A stretch of 34,684 nucleotides of DNA from Dehalococcoidales bacterium (GCA_022865485.1 JALHSZ010000036.1:1-34684); one strand, 5' to 3'. Positions 9,095-17,391 are shown, numbered from the stretch's first letter. Translations and numbers: made by a program. The notes: generated by a model not told the origin, from the letters alone.

Positions 9095-9124
9095 TTGACT
9101 TTGCCGAACCCCTTTTGTTATAGT
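9095..9124 (+). promoter_or_regulatory. Promoter of guaB3
   Basis: TTGACT (9095-9100), an 18-nt spacer and TATAGT (9119-9124) with an upstream TGn form a good sigma-A-type promoter. The transcript would start near 9131 with a leader of about 15 nt before the ATG at 9146. Confidence 0.7.
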
Positions 9125-9145
9125 TTTGGTTTAAGAAGGTGCGAG

Positions 9146-10291
9146 ATGGCTAAACCCAAATTCAGAGAACTGCGGCGCTCATACGGATTCGACGAGGTGG
9201 CCATCGTCCCCGGAGACGTAACCGTCAACCCCGAACAGACCGACATCGAGCTCAAGATAGAGGGCTTCACCTTCAAAATTCCTATCCTGGCCTCGGCGAT
9301 GGACGCCGTGATTGACGTCAGGACGGCAACCCTGATGAGCCAGCTGGGAGGCTTGGGCGTGCTCAACCTGGAAGGCGTCCAGACCCGCTACGATGACCCC
9401 GCCGAAGTCCTGGCCGAAATCGCCCGCGCCCCCGCCGCCAGGGTCACCACCCTGCTGCAAAAGGTATACTCCGCCCCGATTAAGGAAAACCTCATCGGCG
9501 AGCGCATCAAGGCGATAAGGAAATCGAAAGTAACCTGCGCCGTCTCGGTCACCCCGGCCAACACCAAGCGCCTGGCTCCGCTGACCGCCGAAGCCGGTGC
9601 CGATATTCTGGTCGTCCAGTCCACGGTAACCACCGCCCGCCACACCTCCAAGAGCTACGAAGGGCTCATCTTCCCCAAGCTGCGCAAGCTGGTGTCCATG
9701 CCCGTCATCGTCGGCAACTGCGTCAGCTACAACGCCTGTCTGGAGATTATGCGGACGGGAATCTCGGCTGTTTTAGTCGGCGTCGGTCCCGGCGCCGCCT
9801 GCACCACGCGGCAGGTATTGGGCGTCGGCGTCCCCCAGGTAACGGCCACTATGGACTGCGCTTTAGCCAGGGATGACTACTTCCGCGAATCGGGAAGGTA
9901 CGTGCCCATCATCACCGACGGCGGCTTCCGCAACGGCGGCGACATCTGTAAGGCTATTGCCGCTGGCGCCGATGCCGTCATGATCGGCTCCGTCTTCGCC
10001 CAGGCTGAAGAAGCCCCCGGGCACGGCTATCACTGGGGCATGTCCCACCCCCACCCCGCCCTGCCCCGCGGGACGAGGATAAAGGTCGGCACCACGGCGC
10101 CGCTCAAGCAGATTCTCTTCGGCCCCACCTCGGTCACCGACGGCAGCCAGAACCTGGTGGGAGCGCTGCGCACCGCTCTCGGCGTCTGCGGCGCGCTCAA
10201 CATCGAGGAGATGCATAAAGCGGAGATAATTATCGCCCCCGCCATCACCACCGAGGGCAAGTCCTGGCAGATGGCTCAGGGCGGCCCCTAA
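9146..10291 (+). CDS. guaB3: GuaB3-type IMP dehydrogenase
   Basis: IMP dehydrogenase oxidises IMP to XMP with NAD+, the first committed step to GMP. The 381-residue TIM barrel product has the catalytic loop [18 protein letters not shown] (catalytic Cys219), preceded by the IMP-binding core and followed by [26 protein letters not shown]. Canonical GuaB is about 480-500 residues with two inserted CBS domains; here the barrel runs on without them, as in the GuaB3 family of actinobacteria, cyanobacteria and Chloroflexota. The frame is open further upstream, but the ATG at 9146 follows the promoter and begins the conserved [22 protein letters not shown]. The stop abuts the stop of the convergent gene with no gap. 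Confidence 0.9.
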   Translation: MAKPKFRELRRSYGFDEVAIVPGDVTVNPEQTDIELKIEGFTFKIPILASAMDAVIDVRTATLMSQLGGLGVLNLEGVQTRYDDPAEVLAEIARAPAARVTTLLQKVYSAPIKENLIGERIKAIRKSKVTCAVSVTPANTKRLAPLTAEAGADILVVQSTVTTARHTSKSYEGLIFPKLRKLVSMPVIVGNCVSYNACLEIMRTGISAVLVGVGPGAACTTRQVLGVGVPQVTATMDCALARDDYFRESGRYVPIITDGGFRNGGDICKAIAAGADAVMIGSVFAQAEEAPGHGYHWGMSHPHPALPRGTRIKVGTTAPLKQILFGPTSVTDGSQNLVGALRTALGVCGALNIEEMHKAEIIIAPAITTEGKSWQMAQGGP

Positions 10292-11032
10292 CTAGTCTTC
10301 CTCGTCGTCCTCTTCCTCTTCGGATACAGTTACCGTCTCACTGCTAATTCGCGGCACCAGCGGCTCGATTCTACGGCGCCTACCCGCTTTCGGGGAAGGC
10401 AGCTTGTCTATCATCTGGCGCAACTCGGCCCATTTACCCCCCGCCACCACCCCACCCACGCCGGCCTCGCATAGTGCCTGCAGCTCGCTGGCGGTGATAT
10501 CGGGCGACACCGCCACCAGCAGCGGTTTAGTCAGGACATTAGCGCCGCGCCGGAAGAGCATGAGGTCCTGCCAGCTCAGGGAGGGCTTTTCCTCGGCGAT
10601 AAGCACCGCGTCCACGGGCAGGTCGTCGATGGCCTTGAATAACCCGGCATCGATCGCCGCCTCGACCTCCACTATCTTGCCCAGCTTCTCCTCTTCCAGT
10701 ACGGCCTGGGAGACGCTGGCGGCAGGAAAGACGACGAAGTCGGCGCCCCCCTCCCCCAGCTTTTTGATTGCCGGGCCGGTGACCTCCTCGAGCCAGCCCC
10801 CCCAGGGGATATCGGGTGCGGCTTTAACCAATGTCTGCGGGGACTTCGCCCCCGCCTTGGGGATTGACACCAATACCGCGTCGGCGCCGGCAACGGTGGG
10901 TTTAGTGCCAACCCCGACTACACGCGCCACCAGTATCATCTTGGGCTTGGGCTTGCCTCCCACCGCCCGAAAGCCCATGGGCGCCAGCCCACCCGAAGAT
11001 ACTGAATTCAACTTATCGATAAATTTGCTCAT
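10292..11032 (-). CDS. Conserved-looking protein with beta/alpha pattern and acidic tail, function unknown
   Basis: The 246-residue soluble protein was not recognised. Its Val/Ala/Gly-rich strands alternate with helices in a TIM barrel-like rhythm, e.g. ADAVLVSIPKAG, GGADFVVFPAAS, VDAVLIAEEKP, KPLLVAVSPDI and AGVGGVVAGGKWAE. The last resembles a phosphate-binding strand-loop, but no complete catalytic motif is visible. A basic stretch (GRRRRIEP) precedes a strongly acidic C-terminus (EEEEDDEED), probably disordered. No clear Shine-Dalgarno sequence precedes the ATG at 11032. It lies 62 nt after the lipoprotein gene and may be its operon partner. Its codon use resembles that of its neighbours. 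Confidence 0.75.
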   Translation of the reverse strand: MSKFIDKLNSVSSGGLAPMGFRAVGGKPKPKMILVARVVGVGTKPTVAGADAVLVSIPKAGAKSPQTLVKAAPDIPWGGWLEEVTGPAIKKLGEGGADFVVFPAASVSQAVLEEEKLGKIVEVEAAIDAGLFKAIDDLPVDAVLIAEEKPSLSWQDLMLFRRGANVLTKPLLVAVSPDITASELQALCEAGVGGVVAGGKWAELRQMIDKLPSPKAGRRRRIEPLVPRISSETVTVSEEEEDDEED

Positions 11033-11094
11033 ATTTAGATAAAGGCTTATCCGTGAAGATAGAGCTCAAGCGGGAGCGTCAAGCCCCCGGAAGG

Positions 11095-11781
11095 TCAGCC
11101 CCTCATTATCTGGACGCCCGCTGGCAACTCGAACATGTTGTCGTCGATGTCGCCGAAATCTATGTCCTTATAGACGATTACCGTCGTGCCTTCGGCGGTT
11201 GTTGTCTCCACGCGGATGGGGAAGCCGTGCTCCTCCCATATCCAGCTCTTTACCGTCGCCCCGCCGTAGCTATATTCCACCACCAGGCAGATCTTCCCGT
11301 CTTTAGTTTCGGTGCCGATAACATTGTAGTTATAGTCGGGTATGTCCTGGACATCTTCGTAGTCGGGTGGGGTTGCCTGACTGATGTCCATCTCTATGGC
11401 CATGTTCTGGTCGGGCATGTACATGTACGCCTTACCGGTGTCATAGTTCGCCAGATAGATCACGGTCTGTCCCTGCTCGCTCATCTCGGTCCTAAACTTG
11501 TTCTCCTCCATCCATACCTGCGTGGTCACCTTCTGCATCCCGGGAGCGGTTATCTCCATAACGTAACTAACCGAGTCTATGCCCGTCCCGTGCCCCAGGA
11601 TGTCGCCCAAATCTTCCCCATCACCGTTACCACCCCCATTCCCATCCCCGTTGCCGTTGGCGGCCTCAGCCCCGCCGTTATCTGTCGTTACCGCCCCGCC
11701 GCCCCCGCCGCCGCAGGCGGCTAGCCCCACGCAGCCCAGCACCACCACCAATACCAGCAACAGTGCAATAACCTTTTTCAT
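11095..11781 (-). CDS. Lipoprotein with LolA/LppX-like domain
   Basis: The 228-residue product is an exported lipoprotein. It has a KK start, a hydrophobic core and the lipobox LAAC with Cys23 as the acylated residue. Residues 24-57 are a Gly/Asn/Asp linker. The rest is beta-rich (SVSYVMEITAPGMQKVTTQVWMEENKFR, then an ending with DIDFGDIDDNMFELPAGVQI), a pattern seen in LolA-like and DUF4412-like lipid or ligand-binding folds. This is a fold-level guess. The ATG at 11781 has GGAGGTG at 11787-11793. It is preceded by two DUF4870 genes on the same strand with a 23-nt gap. Confidence 0.85.
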   Translation of the reverse strand: MKKVIALLLVLVVVLGCVGLAACGGGGGGAVTTDNGGAEAANGNGDGNGGGNGDGEDLGDILGHGTGIDSVSYVMEITAPGMQKVTTQVWMEENKFRTEMSEQGQTVIYLANYDTGKAYMYMPDQNMAIEMDISQATPPDYEDVQDIPDYNYNVIGTETKDGKICLVVEYSYGGATVKSWIWEEHGFPIRVETTTAEGTTVIVYKDIDFGDIDDNMFELPAGVQIMRG

Positions 11782-11804
11782 TCCTTCACCTCCTCGCCCG
11801 CGAT

Positions 11805-12137
11805 TTAAGCCTGTTTTTCGGCGAAGTCGCCTGCTATGGGCATCTTGTACTTAGCACCCTGGTAGGCTTTAATCATCAACACTACCCAGAGGACAAAAAC
11901 GAGCGCCCAGAGAATCCAGCCGAACACCCAGCCGACAATCGGTATGAACACGAGGGCAAAGACCACGGTAATGGCACCAAAGGTGACTACTGACTGCATC
12001 GCATGAAAGCGCACGAATTTATCTTCCTTCTCCAGGAGAAGGAAGAGCAGCCCGCCTACCCAAAAGAACGCGTAGCACAGTAACCCAGCAAGGTTTGGCT
12101 CCCGCACCGTGCTTGCTTTACCCCTCGTTGGCCCCAT
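11805..12137 (-). CDS. DUF4870-like small membrane protein (copy 2)
   Basis: The 110-residue integral membrane protein has three hydrophobic segments and the conserved DKFVRFHAMQS between the first two, typical of DUF4870 (Tic20-like) proteins. It ends AYQGAKYKMPIAGDFAEKQA. It is a clear paralogue of the gene immediately upstream, which ends AYAGKKYKLPIAGDIAAKNA, with the same helix layout and an N-terminal EPNLAGLLCY. The two are tandem with a 13-nt gap. The family's function is not established. Confidence 0.88.
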   Translation of the reverse strand: MGPTRGKASTVREPNLAGLLCYAFFWVGGLLFLLLEKEDKFVRFHAMQSVVTFGAITVVFALVFIPIVGWVFGWILWALVFVLWVVLMIKAYQGAKYKMPIAGDFAEKQA

Positions 12138-12150
12138 TGTTCCACCCTTC

Positions 12151-12504
12151 TTAAGCGTTCTTCGCGGCGATGTCGCCCGCTATGGGGAGCTTATATTTCT
12201 TCCCCGCATAAGCTTTAAGCATCAGCACTATCCACAGGATCAACGCGAACAGCCCGATGATATAGACGAGTACAAGGAAGAAGATCCACACAAAGGGAAT
12301 CCAAGTAAATATCCACAATATAACGAAGACGATGTTAAAGGCGCCGAAGACGATTATCGACTGTATGGCGTGAAAGCGCACGAACTTGTCCTTCTTCTCC
12401 ATGAGCAGAAAAACCAGCCCGGTTACCCAGCCCAGCACGTAGCACAGTAAGCCGGCAACATTCGGCTCCAGGCCGGTCTCTGTCTTACCCTTTTTCTTAG
12501 CCAT
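12151..12504 (-). CDS. DUF4870-like small membrane protein (copy 1)
   Basis: The 117-residue membrane protein has the same architecture as its downstream neighbour: a basic N-terminus (MAKKKGKTETG), EPNVAGLLCYVLGW, a first helix, DKFVRFHAIQS, then two long hydrophobic segments and the tail YKLPIAGDIAAKN. The His/Gln-containing linker is the family hallmark. ATG at 12504 follows an AAGGAGGG site. It is the first gene of a probable four-gene minus-strand operon that also includes copy 2, the lipoprotein and the acidic-tailed protein. Confidence 0.88.
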   Translation of the reverse strand: MAKKKGKTETGLEPNVAGLLCYVLGWVTGLVFLLMEKKDKFVRFHAIQSIIVFGAFNIVFVILWIFTWIPFVWIFFLVLVYIIGLFALILWIVLMLKAYAGKKYKLPIAGDIAAKNA

Positions 12505-12538
12505 AACTTTATAGCCCTCCTTATTTGACTTTGAGCTA

Positions 12539-12567
12539 GATATATCATTATTTCAGCCGAAAGTCAA
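12539..12567 (-). promoter_or_regulatory. Promoter of the DUF4870-lipoprotein operon
   Basis: On the minus strand TTGACT (12562-12567) is followed after 17 nt by TATATC (12539-12544), with TGn in front of the -10. It is divergent from the trp promoter, whose -35 begins 14 nt to the right. Confidence 0.6.
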
Positions 12568-12580
12568 TGATTTTGCCCGC

Positions 12581-12609
12581 TTGACAAAAAGCGGACAATA
12601 GGCTACACT
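12581..12609 (+). promoter_or_regulatory. Promoter of the trp-aro supraoperon
   Basis: TTGACA (12581-12586), a 17-nt spacer and TACACT (12604-12609) form a strong sigma-A-type promoter. Transcription would begin near 12616, just before the T-box leader. Confidence 0.8.
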
Positions 12610-12629
12610 CCCCCTAATTAAATATAGTT

Positions 12630-12936
12630 AAAGGCTGGGAACGAGATTAGTAGGCCCCCAGCGAGGCTAGCAGAGAGCCGGGACGGGTGAAAACCGGCGC
12701 TGGCGCGGGGGTTGAATGGCCTCGGGAGCTGCAAACCGAAAGCCCTTCAGCGGAAGGGGGAGTAGGCTTTGCCGGAGAGGGTACCGTTATTAAAGCCCAG
12801 GGTATCGTCCTTCACAGAGGGACTGTACCTGACTAAAGACGGTTCTTCAGCCGAATCCTTCGGTTGAAGGACTAACTAGGGTGGCACCGCGAAGCATTAA
12901 CCTCTCGCCCCTATCGGGCGAGAGGTTTTATTTTTG
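12630..12936 (+). ncRNA. T-box riboswitch, tryptophan-specific (UGG specifier)
   Basis: The leader of trpE senses uncharged tRNA-Trp. The conserved T-box AGGGTGGCACCGCG is at 12878-12891. Stem I features are visible: GAGATTAGTAGG near its base (about 12643-12654), the distal AGAGAGCCGGG...GGTGAAAACCGGC region (about 12672-12698), and a 3'-side specifier loop GAATGGCC in which TGG (12717-12719) reads as a Trp codon. The T-box AGGG can pair with CCCT (12909-12912), which also lies in the 5' arm of the terminator. Antitermination and termination are therefore mutually exclusive. By family rule, uncharged tRNA-Trp stabilises the antiterminator and lets transcription enter trpE. Confidence 0.95.
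12901..12935 (+). terminator. Regulated intrinsic terminator of the T-box
   Basis: CCTCTCGCCC (12901-12910) pairs perfectly with GGGCGAGAGG (12916-12925) over a 5-nt loop and is followed by TTTTATTTTT (12926-12935). It lies 9 nt before the trpE ATG and is the OFF state of the riboswitch. Confidence 0.95.
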
Positions 12937-12944
12937 GAGAAAAT

Positions 12945-14381
12945 ATGTACCATCCCGACTTAAAAGAATACGGAAGACTCAAAAGAGAGGGCAGGCTGGT
13001 GCCCGTCTACCGCGAGATAGCCGCTGGCGGCGAGACTCCGCTCTCTGCGCTCTTAAAGATAAAGCGCGGCGATTACGCCTTTCTTTTAGAGAGCGCCGAG
13101 GGCAGCCGCGGCACGGCTGGCTACAGCTTTATCGGCACCGAGCCCTACCGCGTGCTCAGCACAAGACAGAAAGACAGGGTCAACCCCCTATCCCCCCTCG
13201 CCGCCGAGCTGGCTGAACACAGGCTGGTTGAGATAGATGGCTTGCCCGATTTCTGCGGCGGCGCGGTCGGCTACCTCGGTTATGAGACCATACGCCATCT
13301 GGAGGAATTGCCCTCGCCGGACTCCGACCCGCTGGCTCTGCCCGAATCGCTCTTCATGCTCGTGGACACCTTGCTCATCTTCGACCACGCCCAGAGTAAA
13401 ATAAAAATCGTCAGCCTGGCTTCCCCCGACGGCGATGACGCCTATCGGGCGGCGGTGGCGAAGATAGACGAACTGGCGGCGAGGCTCCGGCAACCCTTAG
13501 AGCCACCCCACCCCACGCCGCCACCCCGCAAGTCTAGCGGGACTCCAGAAACCCTCTCAAACCTCACCAGAGCCGAATTTGAGGCTAATGTGGCAAAAGC
13601 CAGGGAATACATCACCGAGGGCGAAGCCATCCAGATTGTGCTCTCCCAGCGCCTCAGTCGGCGCACCGTTGCCCAACCCTTAGCCATTTATCGGGCGCTG
13701 CGGCGCATCAACCCCTCCCCCTATATGTTCTTTCTGGATTTTAAGGGCTTCCAGCTCATCGGCTCGTCTCCGGAGATTTTAGTCCGGGCGCTCAACGGCA
13801 AGGTCACCACCCGCCCGTTAGCCGGGACGAGGCCTCGGGGCAAGACGCCGGCTGAGGACAAACGACTGGAAAAAGAGCTGCGCGCCGACGAAAAGGAGCG
13901 CGCCGAGCACATCATGCTCGTCGACCTGGGGCGCAACGACATCGGGCGGGTGAGCCTGCCGGGCACGGTCAGGGTCAGCGAGCTTATGGATGTGGAGCGC
14001 TACTCCCACGTCATGCATCTGGTCACCAACGTCGAGGGCAAACTGCGCCCCGACCTCACCCCGATTGACGCTCTCGCCGCCTGTTTCCCCGCGGGCACGG
14101 TATCGGGGGCGCCCAAGATACGGGCGATGGAGGTCATCGCCGAGCTTGAGCCCGACAGGAGAGGCCCCTACGCGGGCTGCGTCGGCTACTTCAGCTTCTC
14201 CGGGGCTATGGACACCGCCATCACCATCAGTACGATTGTCATGGCTGACGGAGTAGCCCACGTCCAGGCGGGGGCGGGCATCGTCTATGACAGCCAGCCC
14301 GCGCGGGAATACGAGGAAACCATGAACAAGGCTCGCGCCTTACTCAACGCCATTGAGGAAGCCGAGGCTTCAGAGGAATAG
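12945..14381 (+). CDS. trpE: Anthranilate synthase component I
   Basis: TrpE converts chorismate and ammonia to anthranilate; TrpG supplies the ammonia from glutamine. The 478-residue product has LLES (47-50), the motif of the Trp feedback-inhibition site, then the chorismate-enzyme core with EGEAIQIVLSQRL, GSSPEILVR, DEKERAEHIMLVDLGRND, and the C-terminal GAPKIRAMEVIAELEPDRRGPYAGCVGYF. ATG at 12945 follows GGAGA (12936-12940), which sits just after the T-box terminator. Control is thus doubled: T-box readthrough and, by inference, allosteric inhibition by tryptophan. Confidence 0.98.
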   Translation: MYHPDLKEYGRLKREGRLVPVYREIAAGGETPLSALLKIKRGDYAFLLESAEGSRGTAGYSFIGTEPYRVLSTRQKDRVNPLSPLAAELAEHRLVEIDGLPDFCGGAVGYLGYETIRHLEELPSPDSDPLALPESLFMLVDTLLIFDHAQSKIKIVSLASPDGDDAYRAAVAKIDELAARLRQPLEPPHPTPPPRKSSGTPETLSNLTRAEFEANVAKAREYITEGEAIQIVLSQRLSRRTVAQPLAIYRALRRINPSPYMFFLDFKGFQLIGSSPEILVRALNGKVTTRPLAGTRPRGKTPAEDKRLEKELRADEKERAEHIMLVDLGRNDIGRVSLPGTVRVSELMDVERYSHVMHLVTNVEGKLRPDLTPIDALAACFPAGTVSGAPKIRAMEVIAELEPDRRGPYAGCVGYFSFSGAMDTAITISTIVMADGVAHVQAGAGIVYDSQPAREYEETMNKARALLNAIEEAEASEE

Positions 14382-14382
14382 A

Positions 14383-14955
14383 ATGCTTTTAATCATTGAT
14401 AACTACGATAGCTTTACCTACAACCTCTTCCAGTATTTGAGCGAGCTGGGCCAGGAGGTGCGGGTAGCGCGCAACGATAAGATAACGCTTAAGGAGATTG
14501 AAGAGCTGGCTCCGGAGCGCATCGTCATCTCCCCCGGCCCCTCCACCCCCCTCCACGCCGGCATCTCGAATGATGTCATATTGCATTTTGGAGACAGGCT
14601 ACCCATACTCGGCGTCTGCCTGGGCCACCAGTGCATCGGCCACAGCTACGGGGGCGTCGTCGGCCCCGCGGGAAAGATTATGCACGGCAAGTCCTCGCTG
14701 ATTTACCACAATAACACGGGCGTCTTTAGCGGCCTGCCCAACCCCTTCCCCGCCATCCGCTACCACTCTTTGATGGTGTCCCGCGAAGGCCTCCCCGACT
14801 GTCTGGAAATAACCGCCTGGACTGAGGACGAGACCATCATGGGCATGCGCCACCGCCAGCACCCGGTGGAGGGCGTCCAGTTCCACCCCGAGTCCTTCAT
14901 GACCCACAATGGGAAGGACATATTAAGAAACTTTTTGAGGGGAGGCAGGGCATGA
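14383..14955 (+). CDS. trpG: Anthranilate synthase component II (glutamine amidotransferase)
   Basis: TrpG is a class I glutaminase that passes ammonia to TrpE. The 190-residue product begins MLLIIDNYDSFTYNLFQYL and has the nucleophile elbow GVCLGHQ (Cys79) and the catalytic His/Glu in VQFHPES. The oxyanion segment reads ISPGPSTP. An in-frame upstream extension lies inside trpE; ATG at 14383 is chosen because it gives the normal N-terminus, 1 nt after the trpE stop, with GAGGAA just upstream. It is a free-standing amidotransferase, not fused to trpD or trpE. Confidence 0.98.
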   Translation: MLLIIDNYDSFTYNLFQYLSELGQEVRVARNDKITLKEIEELAPERIVISPGPSTPLHAGISNDVILHFGDRLPILGVCLGHQCIGHSYGGVVGPAGKIMHGKSSLIYHNNTGVFSGLPNPFPAIRYHSLMVSREGLPDCLEITAWTEDETIMGMRHRQHPVEGVQFHPESFMTHNGKDILRNFLRGGRA

Positions 14956-15974
14956 TTAAAGAAGCCATTAGTTTATTGATAGACAGCAAGTCGCTGACTA
15001 TGCCGCAGGCGTCCGAAGTCATGGAGGAGATAACCACTGGCAACGTGACCCCCGCCCAGTTCGGCGCCTTCGTCACCGCCCTGAGAATCAAGGGCGAGAC
15101 CGCCGACGAGATTGCCGGTTTGGCTAGCGTCATGCGGGCTAAATCGGTTCGCGTGGAAACGTCCGCCCCTGTGATTGACATCGTCGGCACCGGGGGCGAT
15201 AACTCCCGCAGCTTTAACATCTCCACCGCCGCCGCCTTCGTCGCCGCCGGCGCGGGCATCAAGGTAGCCAAACACAACAACCGCGCCATGACCAGCCAGT
15301 GCGGTAGCGCCGATGTCCTGGAGGCGCTGGGGGTGAAGATTGAGCTTGACGCCGCTCAGGTCAAAGACTGCATCGAAAAGGTCGGCATCGGCTTCATGTT
15401 CGCCCCCCTCTTCCACCCCTCGATGAAGTTCGCCGCCGCCCCCCGCCGCGAGCTCGGCGTGCGCACCGTCTTCAACATCCTCGGCCCCCTCACCAACCCC
15501 GCGCTGGTAGAGGCGCAGGTCTTAGGGGTAGCCAGCGCGAACTTGGGCGAAAAGATGGTGCGGGTATTACAGCGCCTGGGGACGAAGCGGGCGCTGGTCG
15601 TCCACGGCCTCAACGGCATGGACGAAATCACGGTGGCGGGAAAGTCCCGCGTCTGGGAACTCAGCGACGGCGAAATAACCCAGTACGACATATCACCAGA
15701 GGACTTCGGGATGGCGGAGGCATCAGTGGAGACATTGGTCGGCGGGACATCGGAGGAAAACGCCGCCATAATGCGCTCGGTGCTGGAAGGCGAAAAAGGG
15801 CCGAGGAGAGACGCGGTGGTGATGAACGCCGCCGCCGGCATCGCCCTGGTAAATAACGCTAAAGGCATCCCCGCCCTGAAAGAGGGCGTGGAGATAGCCA
15901 TAGAGACGATAGACAGCGGCAAAGCTATGGAAAAACTGGAAAAGCTGGTTAGCTTAAGCCGGAGCTACGGATAA
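14952..15974 (+). CDS. trpD: Anthranilate phosphoribosyltransferase
   Basis: TrpD joins anthranilate to PRPP to give phosphoribosylanthranilate. The 340-residue product has the PRPP-binding GTGGD (79-83), the segment KHNNRAMTSQCGSAD (107-121, where KHGNR is more usual), and the Asp-Glu magnesium pair in NGMDEITVAG. Its ATG overlaps the trpG stop in an ATGA, indicating translational coupling. Confidence 0.98.
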   Translation: MIKEAISLLIDSKSLTMPQASEVMEEITTGNVTPAQFGAFVTALRIKGETADEIAGLASVMRAKSVRVETSAPVIDIVGTGGDNSRSFNISTAAAFVAAGAGIKVAKHNNRAMTSQCGSADVLEALGVKIELDAAQVKDCIEKVGIGFMFAPLFHPSMKFAAAPRRELGVRTVFNILGPLTNPALVEAQVLGVASANLGEKMVRVLQRLGTKRALVVHGLNGMDEITVAGKSRVWELSDGEITQYDISPEDFGMAEASVETLVGGTSEENAAIMRSVLEGEKGPRRDAVVMNAAAGIALVNNAKGIPALKEGVEIAIETIDSGKAMEKLEKLVSLSRSYG

Positions 15975-15977
15975 GAA

Positions 15978-16748
15978 ATGTTTTTAGATAAAATTGTCGC
16001 CGAAAAACGAAAAGAGCTGGAGCAGAGGCAAAAGACCATCCCCCTGTCCGAGCTTGAAGCCGCTATTGATAAGAAGCCAGCGCCGCTTGATTTAGCCTCG
16101 GCGCTAAGCGGCGACGGCATCAGCCTCATCGCCGAGGTCAAGCGGGCATCCCCCTCGCGGGGAGACCTAAACCTTGATTTGGACGCCGTCGCGTTGGCTA
16201 AAACCTACGCCCGTTGCGGGGCGGCGGCAATATCGGTGCTCACCGAGGAGCGCTATTTCAAGGGCAGCGGCTCGGACTTCGAAGCCGTTAAGAGCGCCCT
16301 CCCCGACGTCCCCATATTGCGGAAGGACTTTATCCTGGAACCCTATCAACTATTCGAAGCCCGCGCCTGGGGCGCCGACGCTGTACTCCTGATTATCGCC
16401 ATCCTGGACGACGCCGCGCTTAAAAACCTGATCACCATAAGCCACAAGCTGGGCATGCACTGTCTGCTTGAGGTGCACGACGAGGCAGAGCTAAAAAGAG
16501 CGCTCGTCTGCGACGCCCACCTCATCGGCATTAACAACCGTAATTTGCAGACTTTAGAGGTTGATATAAACGTTACCAAAGAACTGCGCCCCCACATCCC
16601 CCCCGGGCGCATTGTCGTCAGCGAAAGCGGCATCAAGGGTCGAGACGATATCCAGAAACTAAAGGACTGGGGAGTCGATGCGGTGCTCATCGGCGAAGCG
16701 CTGGTCACCGCCAGCGACATCCCCGCCAGGATAAAGGAGCTGTTATGA
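15978..16748 (+). CDS. trpC: Indole-3-glycerol phosphate synthase
   Basis: This enzyme closes and decarboxylates CdRP to indole-3-glycerol phosphate. The 256-residue TIM barrel product has LIAEVKRASPSRG (catalytic Lys), the ISVLTEERYFKGS loop, LRKDFILEPYQ, HCLLEVHDEAEL, GINNRNLQTLEV and SESGIKGRDD, all in family order. It is monofunctional, since trpF is a separate gene overlapping by 4 nt. It begins 3 nt after trpD. Confidence 0.98.
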   Translation: MFLDKIVAEKRKELEQRQKTIPLSELEAAIDKKPAPLDLASALSGDGISLIAEVKRASPSRGDLNLDLDAVALAKTYARCGAAAISVLTEERYFKGSGSDFEAVKSALPDVPILRKDFILEPYQLFEARAWGADAVLLIIAILDDAALKNLITISHKLGMHCLLEVHDEAELKRALVCDAHLIGINNRNLQTLEVDINVTKELRPHIPPGRIVVSESGIKGRDDIQKLKDWGVDAVLIGEALVTASDIPARIKELL

Positions 16749-17386
16749 CGCAGGTCAAGATTTGCGGCATCACCGATGTCTCTTACGTCGAGGCACTAGC
16801 CAAGGCGGGTGCCGACCTTATCGGCCTCGTCTTCGCCCCCAGCCCGCGGCAGCTAACCCCCGAGAAAGCAGCCGAGATAGCGGCAGTGGCTAAAGAAAAT
16901 AGCCTGTCGGTGGTCGGCGTCTTCGTCAACACGCCCCCCGCCAAGGTCAACAGTCTGGCGGCTAGCTGCGGGCTGGACTGGGTTCAGCTCAGCGGCGACG
17001 AGAACTGGGAGTACTGTCGGCAAATGCAAAAACCGGTGATAAAGACAGTGCATATATCTCTGGAGTGGGACGAGGAGAAGCTTTTGGCCCATCTGGAGAG
17101 TGGTCAAAGGGAGCTGCGTTATCGCTACCCTATTTATCTGCTGGACACCCTCGTCGAGGAGAAATACGGGGGCACCGGTCAGGTTTTTGCCTGGGAGATA
17201 GCCCGTCGGGCGGCGGAAAAATACCCGGTGATTATTGCTGGCGGGCTAAACCCGGAAAACGTGGGTCGGGTGGTCGCCGAGCTCAAGCCCTGGGGGGTCG
17301 ATGTCTCCAGCGGCGTGGAAAGCGAAGGGGTCAAAGACATTGCCAAAATCAAGGCTTTTGTCCGGGCGGCGAGGTCGGCAGGCTAA
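16745..17386 (+). CDS. trpF: Phosphoribosylanthranilate isomerase
   Basis: TrpF isomerises phosphoribosylanthranilate to CdRP. The 213-residue barrel has VKICGITD with the catalytic Cys, VFAPSPRQLTPEKA, the catalytic Asp in YLLDT, the GGTGQVFAWEIA loop and IIAGGLNPENV, then GVDVSSGVES with the phosphate-binding Gly/Ser. The ATG overlaps the trpC stop by 4 nt. It is followed by a 35-nt gap before aroF, the only real gap in the operon. Confidence 0.97.
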   Translation: MTQVKICGITDVSYVEALAKAGADLIGLVFAPSPRQLTPEKAAEIAAVAKENSLSVVGVFVNTPPAKVNSLAASCGLDWVQLSGDENWEYCRQMQKPVIKTVHISLEWDEEKLLAHLESGQRELRYRYPIYLLDTLVEEKYGGTGQVFAWEIARRAAEKYPVIIAGGLNPENVGRVVAELKPWGVDVSSGVESEGVKDIAKIKAFVRAARSAG

Positions 17387-17391
17387 AGCTA

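Noticed and set aside
8858-9145. N-terminal extension of guaB3 by 96 codons
   Set aside because: It would run through rsmI and both divergent promoters, and its residues do not resemble IMP dehydrogenase.
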